Source of the DNA: JAQBVV01 sp965249205
GTDB taxonomy: Bacteria > Acidobacteriota > Vicinamibacteria > Vicinamibacterales > UBA2999
Assembly (NCBI GenBank): GCA_965249205.1
Contig: CBDFLL010000005.1
Coordinates: 930,001 to 994,000 of the forward strand
Direction: 5' to 3'
Length of the DNA: 64,000 bases
The notes beneath the pieces were generated by a model. The model was not told the DNA's origin, searched no databases, and was given only the letters and a program-made list of their open reading frames with translations. A program made the position numbers and the translations under genes. Shown here piece by piece: positions 48,458-57,841 of this stretch (position 1 is its first letter; each line of letters opens with the position of its first letter).

Positions 48458-50971
48458 GTGCGCAATACATTCTGGTCGCTCCTGCTAGGTATGCTAGTGA
48501 CGGGTGGGCTGCTCGCTGCGCAGTCGGCGCAGGCGCCCGCCGACCAGCCAGACGAATCCCCGGCGGTCACGTTCCAGGTCCAGATCGACTACGTCGAGGT
48601 GGACGCTATCGTCACCGACGCTGACGGGAACCCGGTGCGCGACCTCGGCCCCGACGACTTCGAGGTGCTCGAGGACGACGTGCTACAGGATGTCGAGCTG
48701 TTCTCCTTCGTGGACGTGCCGATCGTCTCGCCAGACCAGCCGCGGCGCGGGACCGCACCCATCGAGCCCGATGTCCACAATAACTATGAATTCGACGGCC
48801 GTCTCTACGTGCTCATGCTCGACGATCTCCACACGTCCTTTCAGCGGTCCGAGGTCGTGAGGGCCGCCGCGCGAGAGTTTGTCGAGGACCACGTGGCACC
48901 GAACGACCTGGCGGCCGTCGTGCACCTCAGCGGCCTCGGCAACAACGGTCAGAACCTGACGACCAACAAGCGGCTGCTGTTCGAGGCCATCGACAAGTTC
49001 GTCGGGCGGAACCTCGAGGGCGCGACCGCGAACCGGCTCGAGCAATATGTGGGGGCGACGGCCCGACTCGACAATCCCGACGTGAGCGACCTCCAGGATC
49101 TGCTCAGATTCGAGCGGGCCTACAACGCCGAGTCCTCGATGGACGCGGTCGCCAGCGTGGCGCAGTACGTGGAGGGCGTGCGCGGGCTGCGCAAGGCGCT
49201 GCTCTACTTCGGCGAAGGACTCGACTACAACGTGCTCGACCCGTTCAACAGCCGCGAAGCCGATACCGTGATCAATAGCGTCAAGGACGCGATCGCCGCG
49301 GCGACGCGCGCCAACGCCGCCATCTACACGATCGATGCTCGAGGCCTAGCCGCCGAGCAGGTCCCGATCGACGTGCGAGGCCAGCCCCTCGTGGAACGAA
49401 ACGTGGGACTCTCGCCCGACGACATCCAGAACGAGACCTTCCTTGCACAGCAGAGCTTGCAGACGCTGTCTGAGCAAACAGGGGGCTACGCCCTTGTGAA
49501 CTCGAACGACTACGCACGCGCGTTCGATCGCATCGTCCGAGAGAACAGCGCGTACTACCTGCTCGGCTACTACCCGACCGACGAACGACAGGATGACGAG
49601 TTCAGGACAATCGAGGTTCGCGTCACGCGCCCCGGTTTGCAGGTGCGCGCGCGCCGGGGTTACGTGCCACCGGACGGATCAGTCAACCTCCCGGCCGACG
49701 ACGTATTGGGGGAAACGTCTGCACGACTGCGCAACGCGCTCTTCAGCCCGGTTCCCGACAAGGGTCTCGGCATGGCAATGAGCGCGACGGCCTTCAAGGG
49801 TGAAGGCTCGAACGCGTCGGTGCTGGTCACGGTGCGAATCGACGGCGACCGCTTCAGCTTTACTGAACAGGACGGGCTGCTGACCGACTCCCTTGAACTG
49901 TCGGTCATGGCGGTCGATCCGGCGGGCAACGTGCCGCAAGGGAGCCGACAGGCCCTCGACATGGCGCTACAGCCCGAGACAGGCGAGATCGTCCAGGCCG
50001 CCGGGTTCCGTTTGCAGTCACGGCTGTCGCTGGAACCGGGGCGCTATCAGCTTCGTGCCGGCGTCCTGACCGGGGGCACGGATTCGGTGGGCACGGTCCA
50101 CGCCGATCTCGAGGTGCCTGATTTCTCTGAAGAGTTGTTCTCGATGAGCGGCATCATCATCAGCTCTGACTTTACCGCGATGATCCCGGCGGCGAGTTTC
50201 GACGAGCAAGTCAGGGCTGCGCTGCCGACGCCTCAGACAACGGGTCGCACGTTTGCCACCGCCGATACGATCCGCGTGTTCACCGAGATCTACGACAACC
50301 GACCGCGGCCGCCGCACCAGGTGGAGATCACCACGACGCTGCGCGTCGCTGGCGGGCGCGTGGTGTCGGCAACCAGCGACCAGCGGTCCAGCGATGAGTT
50401 GCAGGGCGTGCCCGGCGGTTACGGTCACGTCGCGGAAATCCCGCTTCGGGATGTCGCGCCGGGCGAGTACGTGCTGCGGGTCGAGGCTGAGTCGCGGTTG
50501 GCCGCCAGCATGCCCGTCGCTCGCGAGGTAATGATTCGGGTCAGCTCGCCGCCAGGCGTCGAAACGGAGGCCAGCGCGTTGGCGATGCCGTCGGCCCGCG
50601 CCTTCGTGGATGTCACGAGTGGTGCGCAGAGTGGGGTCGATGACATGCGCGGCGTCGTTGCCCGCAACGACGGTGAGTTACAGGCACTCTGGTCGAGCCT
50701 CGGACTCGAGCGCGCGATGCCACGGGTCACGTTCGACAACACGATGATCGTGGCCATCTATCTTGGGTCGAGGCCCTCAGCCGGTTACGGTGCCGAGATC
50801 GTCGGCGTGAGGCGCGACGGCCAGACGATGATCGTGGAGTGGGTCGAGCGGTTGCCCCGCCCCGGAGACACGGCGGCGGCTGAGGCCGTGACGACGCCGT
50901 ACGTCATCGCGGGCGTGCCGGCGTTTGCCGGCCAAGTGCAATTCGCCAAGCTCGCCGCCGTACCAGAGTAG
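48458..50971 (+). CDS. acidobacterial VWFA-related protein with PrcB-type C-terminus
   Basis: 837 residues, GTG start. Signal peptide (FWSLLLGMLVTGGLLAAQ). VQIDYVEVDAIVTDADGNPV, RDLGPDDFEVLEDD then LYVLMLDDLHTSF, LRKALLYFGEGLDYN, NAAIYTIDARGL, SEQTGGYALVNSNDYARAFD, YYLLGYYPTDER: the VWFA-related family of Acidobacteriota (TIGR03436 type). A central beta-rich region follows, and the last 110 residues (TMIVAIYLGSRPSAGYGAEI; PRPGDTAAAEAVTTPYVIAG) match the PrcB C-terminal domain. Secreted or periplasmic. Confidence 0.85.
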   Translation: MRNTFWSLLLGMLVTGGLLAAQSAQAPADQPDESPAVTFQVQIDYVEVDAIVTDADGNPVRDLGPDDFEVLEDDVLQDVELFSFVDVPIVSPDQPRRGTAPIEPDVHNNYEFDGRLYVLMLDDLHTSFQRSEVVRAAAREFVEDHVAPNDLAAVVHLSGLGNNGQNLTTNKRLLFEAIDKFVGRNLEGATANRLEQYVGATARLDNPDVSDLQDLLRFERAYNAESSMDAVASVAQYVEGVRGLRKALLYFGEGLDYNVLDPFNSREADTVINSVKDAIAAATRANAAIYTIDARGLAAEQVPIDVRGQPLVERNVGLSPDDIQNETFLAQQSLQTLSEQTGGYALVNSNDYARAFDRIVRENSAYYLLGYYPTDERQDDEFRTIEVRVTRPGLQVRARRGYVPPDGSVNLPADDVLGETSARLRNALFSPVPDKGLGMAMSATAFKGEGSNASVLVTVRIDGDRFSFTEQDGLLTDSLELSVMAVDPAGNVPQGSRQALDMALQPETGEIVQAAGFRLQSRLSLEPGRYQLRAGVLTGGTDSVGTVHADLEVPDFSEELFSMSGIIISSDFTAMIPAASFDEQVRAALPTPQTTGRTFATADTIRVFTEIYDNRPRPPHQVEITTTLRVAGGRVVSATSDQRSSDELQGVPGGYGHVAEIPLRDVAPGEYVLRVEAESRLAASMPVAREVMIRVSSPPGVETEASALAMPSARAFVDVTSGAQSGVDDMRGVVARNDGELQALWSSLGLERAMPRVTFDNTMIVAIYLGSRPSAGYGAEIVGVRRDGQTMIVEWVERLPRPGDTAAAEAVTTPYVIAGVPAFAGQVQFAKLAAVPE

Positions 50972-51045
50972 ATCGTCGCGGCTGCGTCGGCCACCCAAGC
51001 ACCACTGCCTCGTGGAACGGGACAGCCCGTCGGCGTGGGCGCCGC

Positions 51046-52068
51046 CTATCTCTCGTCGAGCACGTTATAGATGCGCTGAATCGTTCGCTCGTCAGTGCCC
51101 GGCGCGCGGAAGTTCGCGTAATGTTCCTGATGCTTCGTCAGATCGACTCGTGTCGCAGCCTCGGCCACCGGCACATTCTGTTCGTGCAGCGCCTTGGTCT
51201 GCTCCCAGAGGTCGCGTAAGAACGCCTGGAAATACCCGACCGTCTCCTTGCCCGTGAACGGGGGGCCGTGGCCCGAGATCACGTGCTCGAAATCCATGTC
51301 CTTCAACGGCTCGAGGTTGTCGGCCCAGAGATCATGGAAGCCGAACCGGAGTGCCCCTGTCCGGCTCCCTTCCCAATAGTCACCCGTCATGATTACCCGT
51401 TCCGCGGGCAGATACACGAGAAGGTCGCCCACGCTGTGGCCAAGACCCGGGTGGATGATCTGGATCTCGCGGTCTCCGCTGTAGATCGTCAGCCGATCCG
51501 TCACCGTGACGTTGGGTGGCGTCGGCACGGTTTCCTTCAACTGTTCGCCGAAGGCCTGCCGCACGGCGAGTTGTTGCTCAAGCTCGGCGCGGCGCGCTGG
51601 ATCCTGCTCGGCCGCCACGCGTGACTGCAGGGCCTCAATCGTCGCCGGCAGGTCACTGAGTGCCACTTCGAGACGCGCTTGCAGGACGCCGTCGACGATC
51701 GCTTTCCGCGCGTTGACATGGCCGATGATTTGCACGTCCGGACCGAATATCTGGTTCCCGTCTGTGTGGTCGTAGTGCCAGTGCGTGTTGACGACGTAAC
51801 GAATCGGCTTGTCGGTGAGCGTCTTGATATCGGCGACAAGGCGACGCGTCGCCTCCGGCGTAATGTTGGTATCCACCAGCAGCACGTCGTCCTGGTTGAT
51901 GACGACCGCGACCGTATCTTGTGTCTGGATCGTGCCGTTGCCGACCGCGGCGTAGACGTCGGGGGCGACCTCGATGAACCGGTGCGCGAGCGACTGTGCG
52001 TCGGCCACGCCAGATGCCGCGCCGAGTCCGATCACGCCTAAGACCAGCAGTCGTAGTGCTCGCTTCAC
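51046..52068 (-). CDS. exported metallo-beta-lactamase-fold hydrolase
   Basis: 340 residues from GTG 52068, GGGAGG upstream. Signal peptide (LLVLGVIGLGAASGVADA). YVVNTHWHYDHTDGNQIFG is the zinc motif; LGHSVGDLLVYLPAERVIMT, GDYWEG and VISGHGPPFTGK complete the metal site. An inserted helix pair (LQSRVAAEQDPARRAELEQQ) is typical of the subgroup related to quinoprotein-associated and alkylsulfatase-like hydrolases. Substrate unknown. Confidence 0.8.
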   Translation of the reverse strand: MKRALRLLVLGVIGLGAASGVADAQSLAHRFIEVAPDVYAAVGNGTIQTQDTVAVVINQDDVLLVDTNITPEATRRLVADIKTLTDKPIRYVVNTHWHYDHTDGNQIFGPDVQIIGHVNARKAIVDGVLQARLEVALSDLPATIEALQSRVAAEQDPARRAELEQQLAVRQAFGEQLKETVPTPPNVTVTDRLTIYSGDREIQIIHPGLGHSVGDLLVYLPAERVIMTGDYWEGSRTGALRFGFHDLWADNLEPLKDMDFEHVISGHGPPFTGKETVGYFQAFLRDLWEQTKALHEQNVPVAEAATRVDLTKHQEHYANFRAPGTDERTIQRIYNVLDER

Positions 52069-52132
52069 GTCGTGCCTCCCTTTCCTGTTTCCAAAATCAG
52101 TGCGAGTCCGTCGGCATTCGCCCAGCGATGCA

Positions 52133-53686
52133 TTAGCGACTGCGCGTATCCATCGCCTCAGCGACGCACGCGAAGTTCTCCGCTTCATCGGTGCTCCCGC
52201 TACCGTTCCATCTGGCGACTTGACCGAACGGGCACAGCGGACGCGTGCGGACGACCCGCTCTCCCTCGACGCGTGACGCAATGATCCGAGTCGGCTTCTC
52301 ACCTCGCTCAACCCACCCCTCGAGCGCCGCCATCCGATCGAATGTGTCCGGTCCGGGTCCGCCGTCACAGTGCGCCACGCCCGGCAGCATGAACAGCGCA
52401 ATCGAGTCGTTCGCCGACTCGCCCACGGTCTCCAGGACGCTTTCAAAAAAGATGGTGCTGTTCTGCGGCGTGACCTGCGGGTCGGCCCACCCGTGCCACA
52501 TGAGCACCTTGCCACCGCGATCGAAGAACGGCTTCAGGTCGAAGTTCTTCGATCCAAGCAGACCACCGTCAACCGCATCAGCCCGAGCGACATCGGTCGA
52601 AGTGTCGAAGTCAACGGGATCCCAGTTCGGATCGCCATACGTGATGTTCTTGATCCGGCGAAGCGCATTCCCGAGAGGCTCGGGCCCTCCCAACCTGTCC
52701 CACTCCAGTTCGGAACCGGGCCACAGGTGCCCTTCAAACAACACCTCGCCGGTGACTGGATGTCGCAGCGACGAGGTCAAAGCCTTGGCCGACTGGACCT
52801 CGGCTGGGGTAAGGCAGGAAGGGGCATCGGCGCCTCCACACTGCAGCGTCGCGTAGTCGAACGTACACGCCGTAGGGTTCTCGATGACACCGTCCTCCAC
52901 CCCATCGCGCGCATCGCATGCATTCAGTACCGCCTCATGAATCATGGGGTACTTGCTGGCGGGTATGGTGCTGGTGGCCGTACGATTCACGAGACGATTG
53001 ATGCCCACGCGAGCCGCGTCCATGACCATCGAGTTCCACGAAGCGGCACCGGCGACGATCCCGTTGAAATCGTCGGGATAGCGCTGCGCGCTGGTCAAGC
53101 CGTGGCGGCCGCCGCCGGAGCATCCGTTGAAATACGACCACGCAGGCCCTTCGTCGAAATGGGCCGCGATGACCGCCTTGCTCTTCGCGGCCATCTCGTG
53201 CATCGCCCGGTACGCAAAGTCGACCAACTTCTCGGGGTACTGCGGCATGAAGTTGGCGTTATTGCCCACGTGCCCCGTGTCGGTGCCCGCCGTGGCGTAC
53301 CCGGCCGCCAGCGCGGGCGCCATGGTGCGATACGGTATCGACCCGGCCATGCCTCCCTGACCGATGGCCTGGAAGCTGCCATTCCATCCGGAGGCCGGAA
53401 GCCAGACCTCTATCTTGATATCTGAATCACTGGTGGGCGCGCTGGTCAGCATGATCCTGCAGAACGCAGGCAGGCGTGCGTAGTCCTGTGCCGCGTTGCC
53501 CGCTCCACCGGGCGGCGTGAATGCCCCCGCGGCGACAACCTCCGCGGCGTCCACCGTGCCGTGAGGCAGGGACAGTTGCGTCAGCGCCTCGCAGGTCGTG
53601 GCGGCCAACCCTGGCGAAGCGAAAAGCAGTGCGGCCGTCGCGAGCGACAACACCGTCGAGTTCAGTGTCAGTGATCGCCGATTCAT
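52133..53686 (-). CDS. tannase/feruloyl-esterase family protein
   Basis: 517 residues from ATG 53686. Signal peptide (TVLSLATAALLFASPGLA). Catalytic Ser in NGCSGGGRHGL, Asp in MWHGWADPQVTPQNS, His in PGVAHCDGGPGPD; the Cys beside Ser and the Cys beside His form the disulphide typical of this family. Lid with Ca-site DARDGVEDGVIENP. Cleaves ester bonds of aromatic acids in plant-derived material. Near an aromatic-type amidohydrolase at 40.5 kb but not in an operon with it. Confidence 0.88.
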   Translation of the reverse strand: MNRRSLTLNSTVLSLATAALLFASPGLAATTCEALTQLSLPHGTVDAAEVVAAGAFTPPGGAGNAAQDYARLPAFCRIMLTSAPTSDSDIKIEVWLPASGWNGSFQAIGQGGMAGSIPYRTMAPALAAGYATAGTDTGHVGNNANFMPQYPEKLVDFAYRAMHEMAAKSKAVIAAHFDEGPAWSYFNGCSGGGRHGLTSAQRYPDDFNGIVAGAASWNSMVMDAARVGINRLVNRTATSTIPASKYPMIHEAVLNACDARDGVEDGVIENPTACTFDYATLQCGGADAPSCLTPAEVQSAKALTSSLRHPVTGEVLFEGHLWPGSELEWDRLGGPEPLGNALRRIKNITYGDPNWDPVDFDTSTDVARADAVDGGLLGSKNFDLKPFFDRGGKVLMWHGWADPQVTPQNSTIFFESVLETVGESANDSIALFMLPGVAHCDGGPGPDTFDRMAALEGWVERGEKPTRIIASRVEGERVVRTRPLCPFGQVARWNGSGSTDEAENFACVAEAMDTRSR

Positions 53687-53788
53687 AACTCCCCCTGCTT
53701 GCTTGCATGCTGAGCTTGTCTGCCGTGCGCGCTGGCTGTGTCTACTGACGGCGTCCAACCGCTGTTGATCGACCGTGCCAGGCGAGCG

Positions 53789-54943
53789 CTACTGAACCGG
53801 GACCGGTCTCGCGAAGCTGGCATCGTCGATCTCCACGTTGGGCTGCACGTCGTTGAGCGCGATTCTGACTTCTCCGCCCGTCCAGGTAATCCTCCAACTG
53901 AAGGGCATCTGCACCCCGACGCCGGCAACCTCGCGATAGTCGGTGTAGTCAAGCCGTGTTGGCACGGGACCCACTGCGGTGATGTTCCAGCGAATCAGCC
54001 GGGTGAGGAGACCGGACTCCTCGAAGTACAGGGCAATCGGTGTCTCGCCCTCTTTCGTCCCGTACAAGACGTTGACCTGGCGGCCGTCGATGTCGGCAAA
54101 GCCCACCTGCCACTCTGTATACGCCTGCTGGATTCCGCCAGGAAACGACATCCTCGCGTCGATCCCGGCACCGATCAGATTGCCACCCGTCATAGGGACC
54201 ACCGGAATTGGCGTGTTTGGCTGCATCTTCCAGGCGCCGACTCCGTCGGTCGTCCAGACGCTGAGCCCCTCAGGACCTTGGGCCACGATGCTGCGTTGGT
54301 TCGGGGCTCTGGCGAAGATCTCCATCGGCACATCCTGCTGCCCCGTGTCGTATCCGGCGTACGTCCCGGTCGCCACATAGCTCGTGACGTTCGCCAGTCG
54401 ATCGGCCCCGCCAAGCGCCTCGTAGTACGCGGCAAAGATCTCGTCCGCGGGCGGAGCGATGAACGCGGGAAAGAACTCAATTTCGTACGGGTCTTCCACG
54501 AGCGGACCGTACTGCAGGTCGAGGCTCGCCACGACGTCGGGTTTGTTGTCACTGGTATGGCACGTGAAACAGGTCACGCGCTGCTCTCCGCCGAAGTACG
54601 TCCTGTTGATGGTGTTCACCATCACCACCATCTGGCGCGCCCGCTGAATCAGCGGCGTCGGGATCGCAAACGCATCGAACGTCGACGCGTTGGCGATTTC
54701 GGGAGAATGGCAACTGACACAGTCGTAGCCGAGCGCGTTGGCAAACATGCCCATCGAGTCCAGGAACTCGTCCACCGGAATGCCTTTGAGGACCTGGATG
54801 TCCTTGAACACGGTCTCGGACATCTCCGGGCTCGGCTCCGGTGGGCCTTGCCGTGATGCTGAGACGACGCCCACGCTGCCCACGTACAGCGCGATCACCG
54901 TCGCCATCACGTAATGGATCACACCCACTCCTCCACGCCTCAT
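53789..54943 (-). CDS. dihaem cytochrome c, reaction-centre-subunit-like
   Basis: 384 residues from ATG 54943. N-terminal membrane/signal segment (HYVMATVIALYVGSVGVVSA). Two haem sites: YDCVSCHSPE and VTCFTCHTSD. FKDIQVLKGIPVDEFLDSMG, MFANALGYDC is the block found in photosynthetic reaction-centre cytochrome c subunit-like proteins of non-phototrophs. The C-terminal 230 residues form a beta-rich lipoprotein-carrier-like domain. Electron carrier in the periplasm; partner unknown. Confidence 0.85.
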   Translation of the reverse strand: MRRGGVGVIHYVMATVIALYVGSVGVVSASRQGPPEPSPEMSETVFKDIQVLKGIPVDEFLDSMGMFANALGYDCVSCHSPEIANASTFDAFAIPTPLIQRARQMVVMVNTINRTYFGGEQRVTCFTCHTSDNKPDVVASLDLQYGPLVEDPYEIEFFPAFIAPPADEIFAAYYEALGGADRLANVTSYVATGTYAGYDTGQQDVPMEIFARAPNQRSIVAQGPEGLSVWTTDGVGAWKMQPNTPIPVVPMTGGNLIGAGIDARMSFPGGIQQAYTEWQVGFADIDGRQVNVLYGTKEGETPIALYFEESGLLTRLIRWNITAVGPVPTRLDYTDYREVAGVGVQMPFSWRITWTGGEVRIALNDVQPNVEIDDASFARPVPVQ

Positions 54944-55101
54944 CGCGTCCCCCTGTAAAGGCTCTTCACTGCTGTCACCCGGGAGGCGCCGAGAACTGGA
55001 TTGGCGCTTAAAGAAAACGCCCCGAGCCACGCCGATCATCGAGCGACCGGCTGCACTCGGGGCGGTGAGTCTGCAACGACCTTCGAGCGGGCTGCGCCTA
55101 A

Positions 55102-55962
55102 TCAGCCACGCTCCCGAGTTGCCATGTGCTGCATGTCCTGCTCGTCACACGGAGGATCCTCGGTCAGTCGGGCCAGTGGGTCCGTGTTGAGTTGTCTCCT
55201 GACCGGCTCCATCTCCCACGGCTGCGTCAGCACATCCGGATCGTGAACGGTTGCCTGCCAGATGAGCGTGTTGCCCTCGCGCCTGACGGTTTCCACCACC
55301 CGCATGTCGAAGCTGTGAAAATAGCCCGGCCAGCCAAGCCAGCTTTCGTTCGTAAAGCCGACGCTCTCAATGACGAGCGTGTCGCCCTCCCAGTGGCCCG
55401 AGGGTTCCCCGTCCCACTGCACATCCTGAGCCCGAACGGGATCATGCGGACGACCGTCGGTCGGGATCACGCGGAACCGATTCATTCTCTGATAGAGAAA
55501 CACCACCGACGTTTCGTCTTGCACGATCTTGTCCGGGGCCCCCACGCGAGGCACACCCCGCGGATAACAATGGCCGCTCAGATCCATCCGGTTCCCGTTC
55601 ACGTCCAGATTCTGGACCCTGTCCCAGTACTCCGGCTTGTAGAGAGGAACGTTGTAGTGCTCGCCGCCGACTCGCTGCTCCAGACCGGAGTCGCGTTCGG
55701 AGTTCACAGCCTCGCGGCATTCCTGCCCTGGATGACACGGGCGAAAGGGGCTTAGCGACGAGACGTTCCCTGCCTCATCAGGCGTGTAGTCGCGCCCTCC
55801 GCCTCGGCGTCCCCCGTTCCACGTGCCGGAAAGGTCGGGCTGGCCGTCCGCCAAGTGCGGCGTCGACTGGGCGCCAAGCGGCGTCGGCCCCGCCACGCCC
55901 AGCCATACCACAGCGGCAAGCGCCGACGCGACGGTCGCGCTGGTTGAGAGTCGGTACGTCAT
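55102..55962 (-). CDS. exported protein, GRPHxP/WEGDTLVI family (copy 2)
   Basis: 286 residues. Signal peptide (ATVASALAAVVWLGVAGPTP LGAQ), no lipobox Cys. PDLSGTWNGGRRGGG, RPCHPGQECREAVNSERDSG, HCYPRGVPRVGAPDKIVQDE, FRVIPTDGRPHDP, GHWEGDTLVIESVGFTNESW: paralogue of 37260. Third gene of the second three-gene cluster, now cut off from its upstream genes by the IS5 copy; may have lost its promoter. Confidence 0.75.
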   Translation of the reverse strand: MTYRLSTSATVASALAAVVWLGVAGPTPLGAQSTPHLADGQPDLSGTWNGGRRGGGRDYTPDEAGNVSSLSPFRPCHPGQECREAVNSERDSGLEQRVGGEHYNVPLYKPEYWDRVQNLDVNGNRMDLSGHCYPRGVPRVGAPDKIVQDETSVVFLYQRMNRFRVIPTDGRPHDPVRAQDVQWDGEPSGHWEGDTLVIESVGFTNESWLGWPGYFHSFDMRVVETVRREGNTLIWQATVHDPDVLTQPWEMEPVRRQLNTDPLARLTEDPPCDEQDMQHMATRERG

Positions 55963-56008
55963 GATCGTGTTCCCTTTCGAGTGTGCAGCGGTGACCGAGG
56001 ACGTCTAG

Positions 56009-57303
56009 CAGGCTGCTGAAGAACCCGGGTGATCGGGCCGTTTTCTAAGGATCATGCGAGTCACCACCGACCGACAACGGTGCGCACGGCTGTGCGCTGG
56101 CCCCGATCAAGGGGCCGGCGACACGCGCGGCCGGTGATCAGGGACACCTCGCCTCCAGATTCCGCAGCCGGACCAAGTTATAGACCGTGGCGGCGAAGGT
56201 AAGCTGCCAATCCACGAGGGCGACACCGCGATGCCGGAGTTTGCGCAAGCCGCCGACGGTCTTCATCCAGCCAAAGACCTGTTCTACGAGTTTCCGTTTC
56301 CGCTGACTGACATGATAGCCCGCATGCCGCGTGGTCCGGCCATCGATCGCACTCCAGCGGACCTTCTGAGCAACGTGGGGCGTGACGGCCCGGATACGGA
56401 CAGCGGCCACAAAGCTTGCCACATCGTAGCCCTTGTCCGCCCCGACCGTGCTGCCCGGCGGCGCGCTGGCCTCCAGCAACAGCGCCGCTGCCTCGCGTTC
56501 GGCGGTCCCCGTCGCGTGAGTCGCGCAGACGTTGGCGACAAGTCCCTGTCGATTGTCCAGCAGCACGTGGCCCAGATACGCCAGCTTGGCTTCCTTCCCC
56601 TGGCCCTTCCGAGGCAGCATCGCCTCCGGATCGGTCGTCGACTGGTGCGTGTCGTTGCGCCGCCGCTCCCCGTGGAAGTTGACCGTGGGATTCCCGGGGT
56701 CATCGGGCGGGTCGCTCTCCGCCGCGTCCCGGCACCGAAAGCTCTTCAGGCTGGCCCACGCTTCCAATTGGGTCCCATCCACAGTGAAGTGTTCGTCCGA
56801 GAGCAGCCCGGCCGCCCGCGCGTGGGCCTGCACCGCATCAAAGAAGGCGGCCGCGAGATCGCCCGCCAGCAGCCGGTCGCGATTCTTGGTAAACGTGGTG
56901 GGATGCCAAACCGGGTCGTCCAAATTCAAGCCCACGAACCAGCGGAACAGCAGGTTGTAATTGAGCTCTTCCATCAGCAGCCGCTCGCTCCGCACCGTGT
57001 AGAGCACCTGCAGCAACAACGCGCGCAGCAGCTGTTCCGGCGGGATCGACGGACGCCCTGTGTTGGCGTACAGGCCGGCGAACCTGCGCGACATCGTTCT
57101 CAGCGCTTCGTCCGTCAGCGCGCGAACCGCGCGGAGCGGATGGTCGGCTGGCACGCGCTGTTCCGGCGACAGGTAGCTGAACATGTGAGTGCTTTGCTCA
57201 TCGTGTCCGCGCATGATGGGGCTCCCTTCAGCGGTGTTGGGAGCATGGTAGTACGCCGGGATCGATCTGTCGATCCCATTTCACGGAGTTTTTCAGCAGC
57301 CTG
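56009..57303 (-). mobile_element. IS5-family element, copy 2
   Basis: 1,295 bp, same ends as copy 1 (29934-31228). Two base differences spotted (G/A at 56311, T/C at 57016 relative to copy 1). Perfect 4-bp duplication CTAG at 56005-56008 and 57304-57307. The right CTAG contains the stop codon of the DUF6152 gene, so that gene keeps its end. Confidence 0.93.
56138..57214 (-). CDS. IS5-family transposase (copy 2)
   Basis: 358 residues, same protein as at 30063: DUF772 N-terminus and DDE residues in FTVDGTQLEAW, GADKGYDV and VEQVFGWMK. Frame intact; likely functional. Confidence 0.92.
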   Translation of the reverse strand: MRGHDEQSTHMFSYLSPEQRVPADHPLRAVRALTDEALRTMSRRFAGLYANTGRPSIPPEQLLRALLLQVLYTVRSERLLMEELNYNLLFRWFVGLNLDDPVWHPTTFTKNRDRLLAGDLAAAFFDAVQAHARAAGLLSDEHFTVDGTQLEAWASLKSFRCRDAAESDPPDDPGNPTVNFHGERRRNDTHQSTTDPEAMLPRKGQGKEAKLAYLGHVLLDNRQGLVANVCATHATGTAEREAAALLLEASAPPGSTVGADKGYDVASFVAAVRIRAVTPHVAQKVRWSAIDGRTTRHAGYHVSQRKRKLVEQVFGWMKTVGGLRKLRHRGVALVDWQLTFAATVYNLVRLRNLEARCP

Positions 57304-57747
57304 CTAGTCCACCTTCACGTCAAGCTTGGTCGGATCCTGATGAAACAACGTGACCGTCCGGCCGTTCGGGAAGGTCAGCGTACGCAGTCGCCCGACGTTG
57401 GCGCCACTATTCGCCGGGGCGAACGTGACATGGTAGGTCTCGCCCGGGACGAAAATTCTGGCGAGGCCCGCCTGGCGCATGGCGCCTGGACCGGACGCCG
57501 TGAACTCCCAGACAACCGGCGGGGCACCAGGGGCGGCGTCAGGGATGGCCTCCTCGAAGTACCACCGCACGTGGGGGTTGATCATAGCGAACCGCGTCAG
57601 GACGCCAGTGATTTCCTCGGTCCGGTTGGTGTCGAACTCCGCCTGGATCGCGTGATGCGCGGTCACCGTTGTTGGAAGCGCGAGAAACGCGCAGACTACC
57701 CCCGCGCCTACAATCGTCAACGTCGCCGCGAAAGCTTTCGATCGCAT
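57304..57747 (-). CDS. DUF6152-like exported protein (cluster 2)
   Basis: 147 residues from ATG 57747, AGGAGG upstream. Signal peptide (LTIVGAGVVCAFLALPTTVT A), mature HHAIQAEFDTNRTEEITGVL, MINPHVRWYFEE, GRTVTLFHQDP. Paralogue of 38172; HHS is changed to HHA. The stop TAG belongs to the CTAG target duplication of the IS5 element. Confidence 0.75.
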   Translation of the reverse strand: MRSKAFAATLTIVGAGVVCAFLALPTTVTAHHAIQAEFDTNRTEEITGVLTRFAMINPHVRWYFEEAIPDAAPGAPPVVWEFTASGPGAMRQAGLARIFVPGETYHVTFAPANSGANVGRLRTLTFPNGRTVTLFHQDPTKLDVKVD

Positions 57748-57841
57748 CGCATCCTCCTGAGATTCGCGCACATCCGGTGCGCGCCTTCGTTCACTGTTTA
57801 CACGCCTGCCCCGCCAGGACATAGAATCCCTTCGCGCGGGA

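Noticed and set aside
40508..54856. Dedicated aromatic-degradation operon
   Set aside because: Tannase-like esterase, amidohydrolase and dehalogenase-like genes are spread over 13 kb on both strands with unrelated genes between; no operon.
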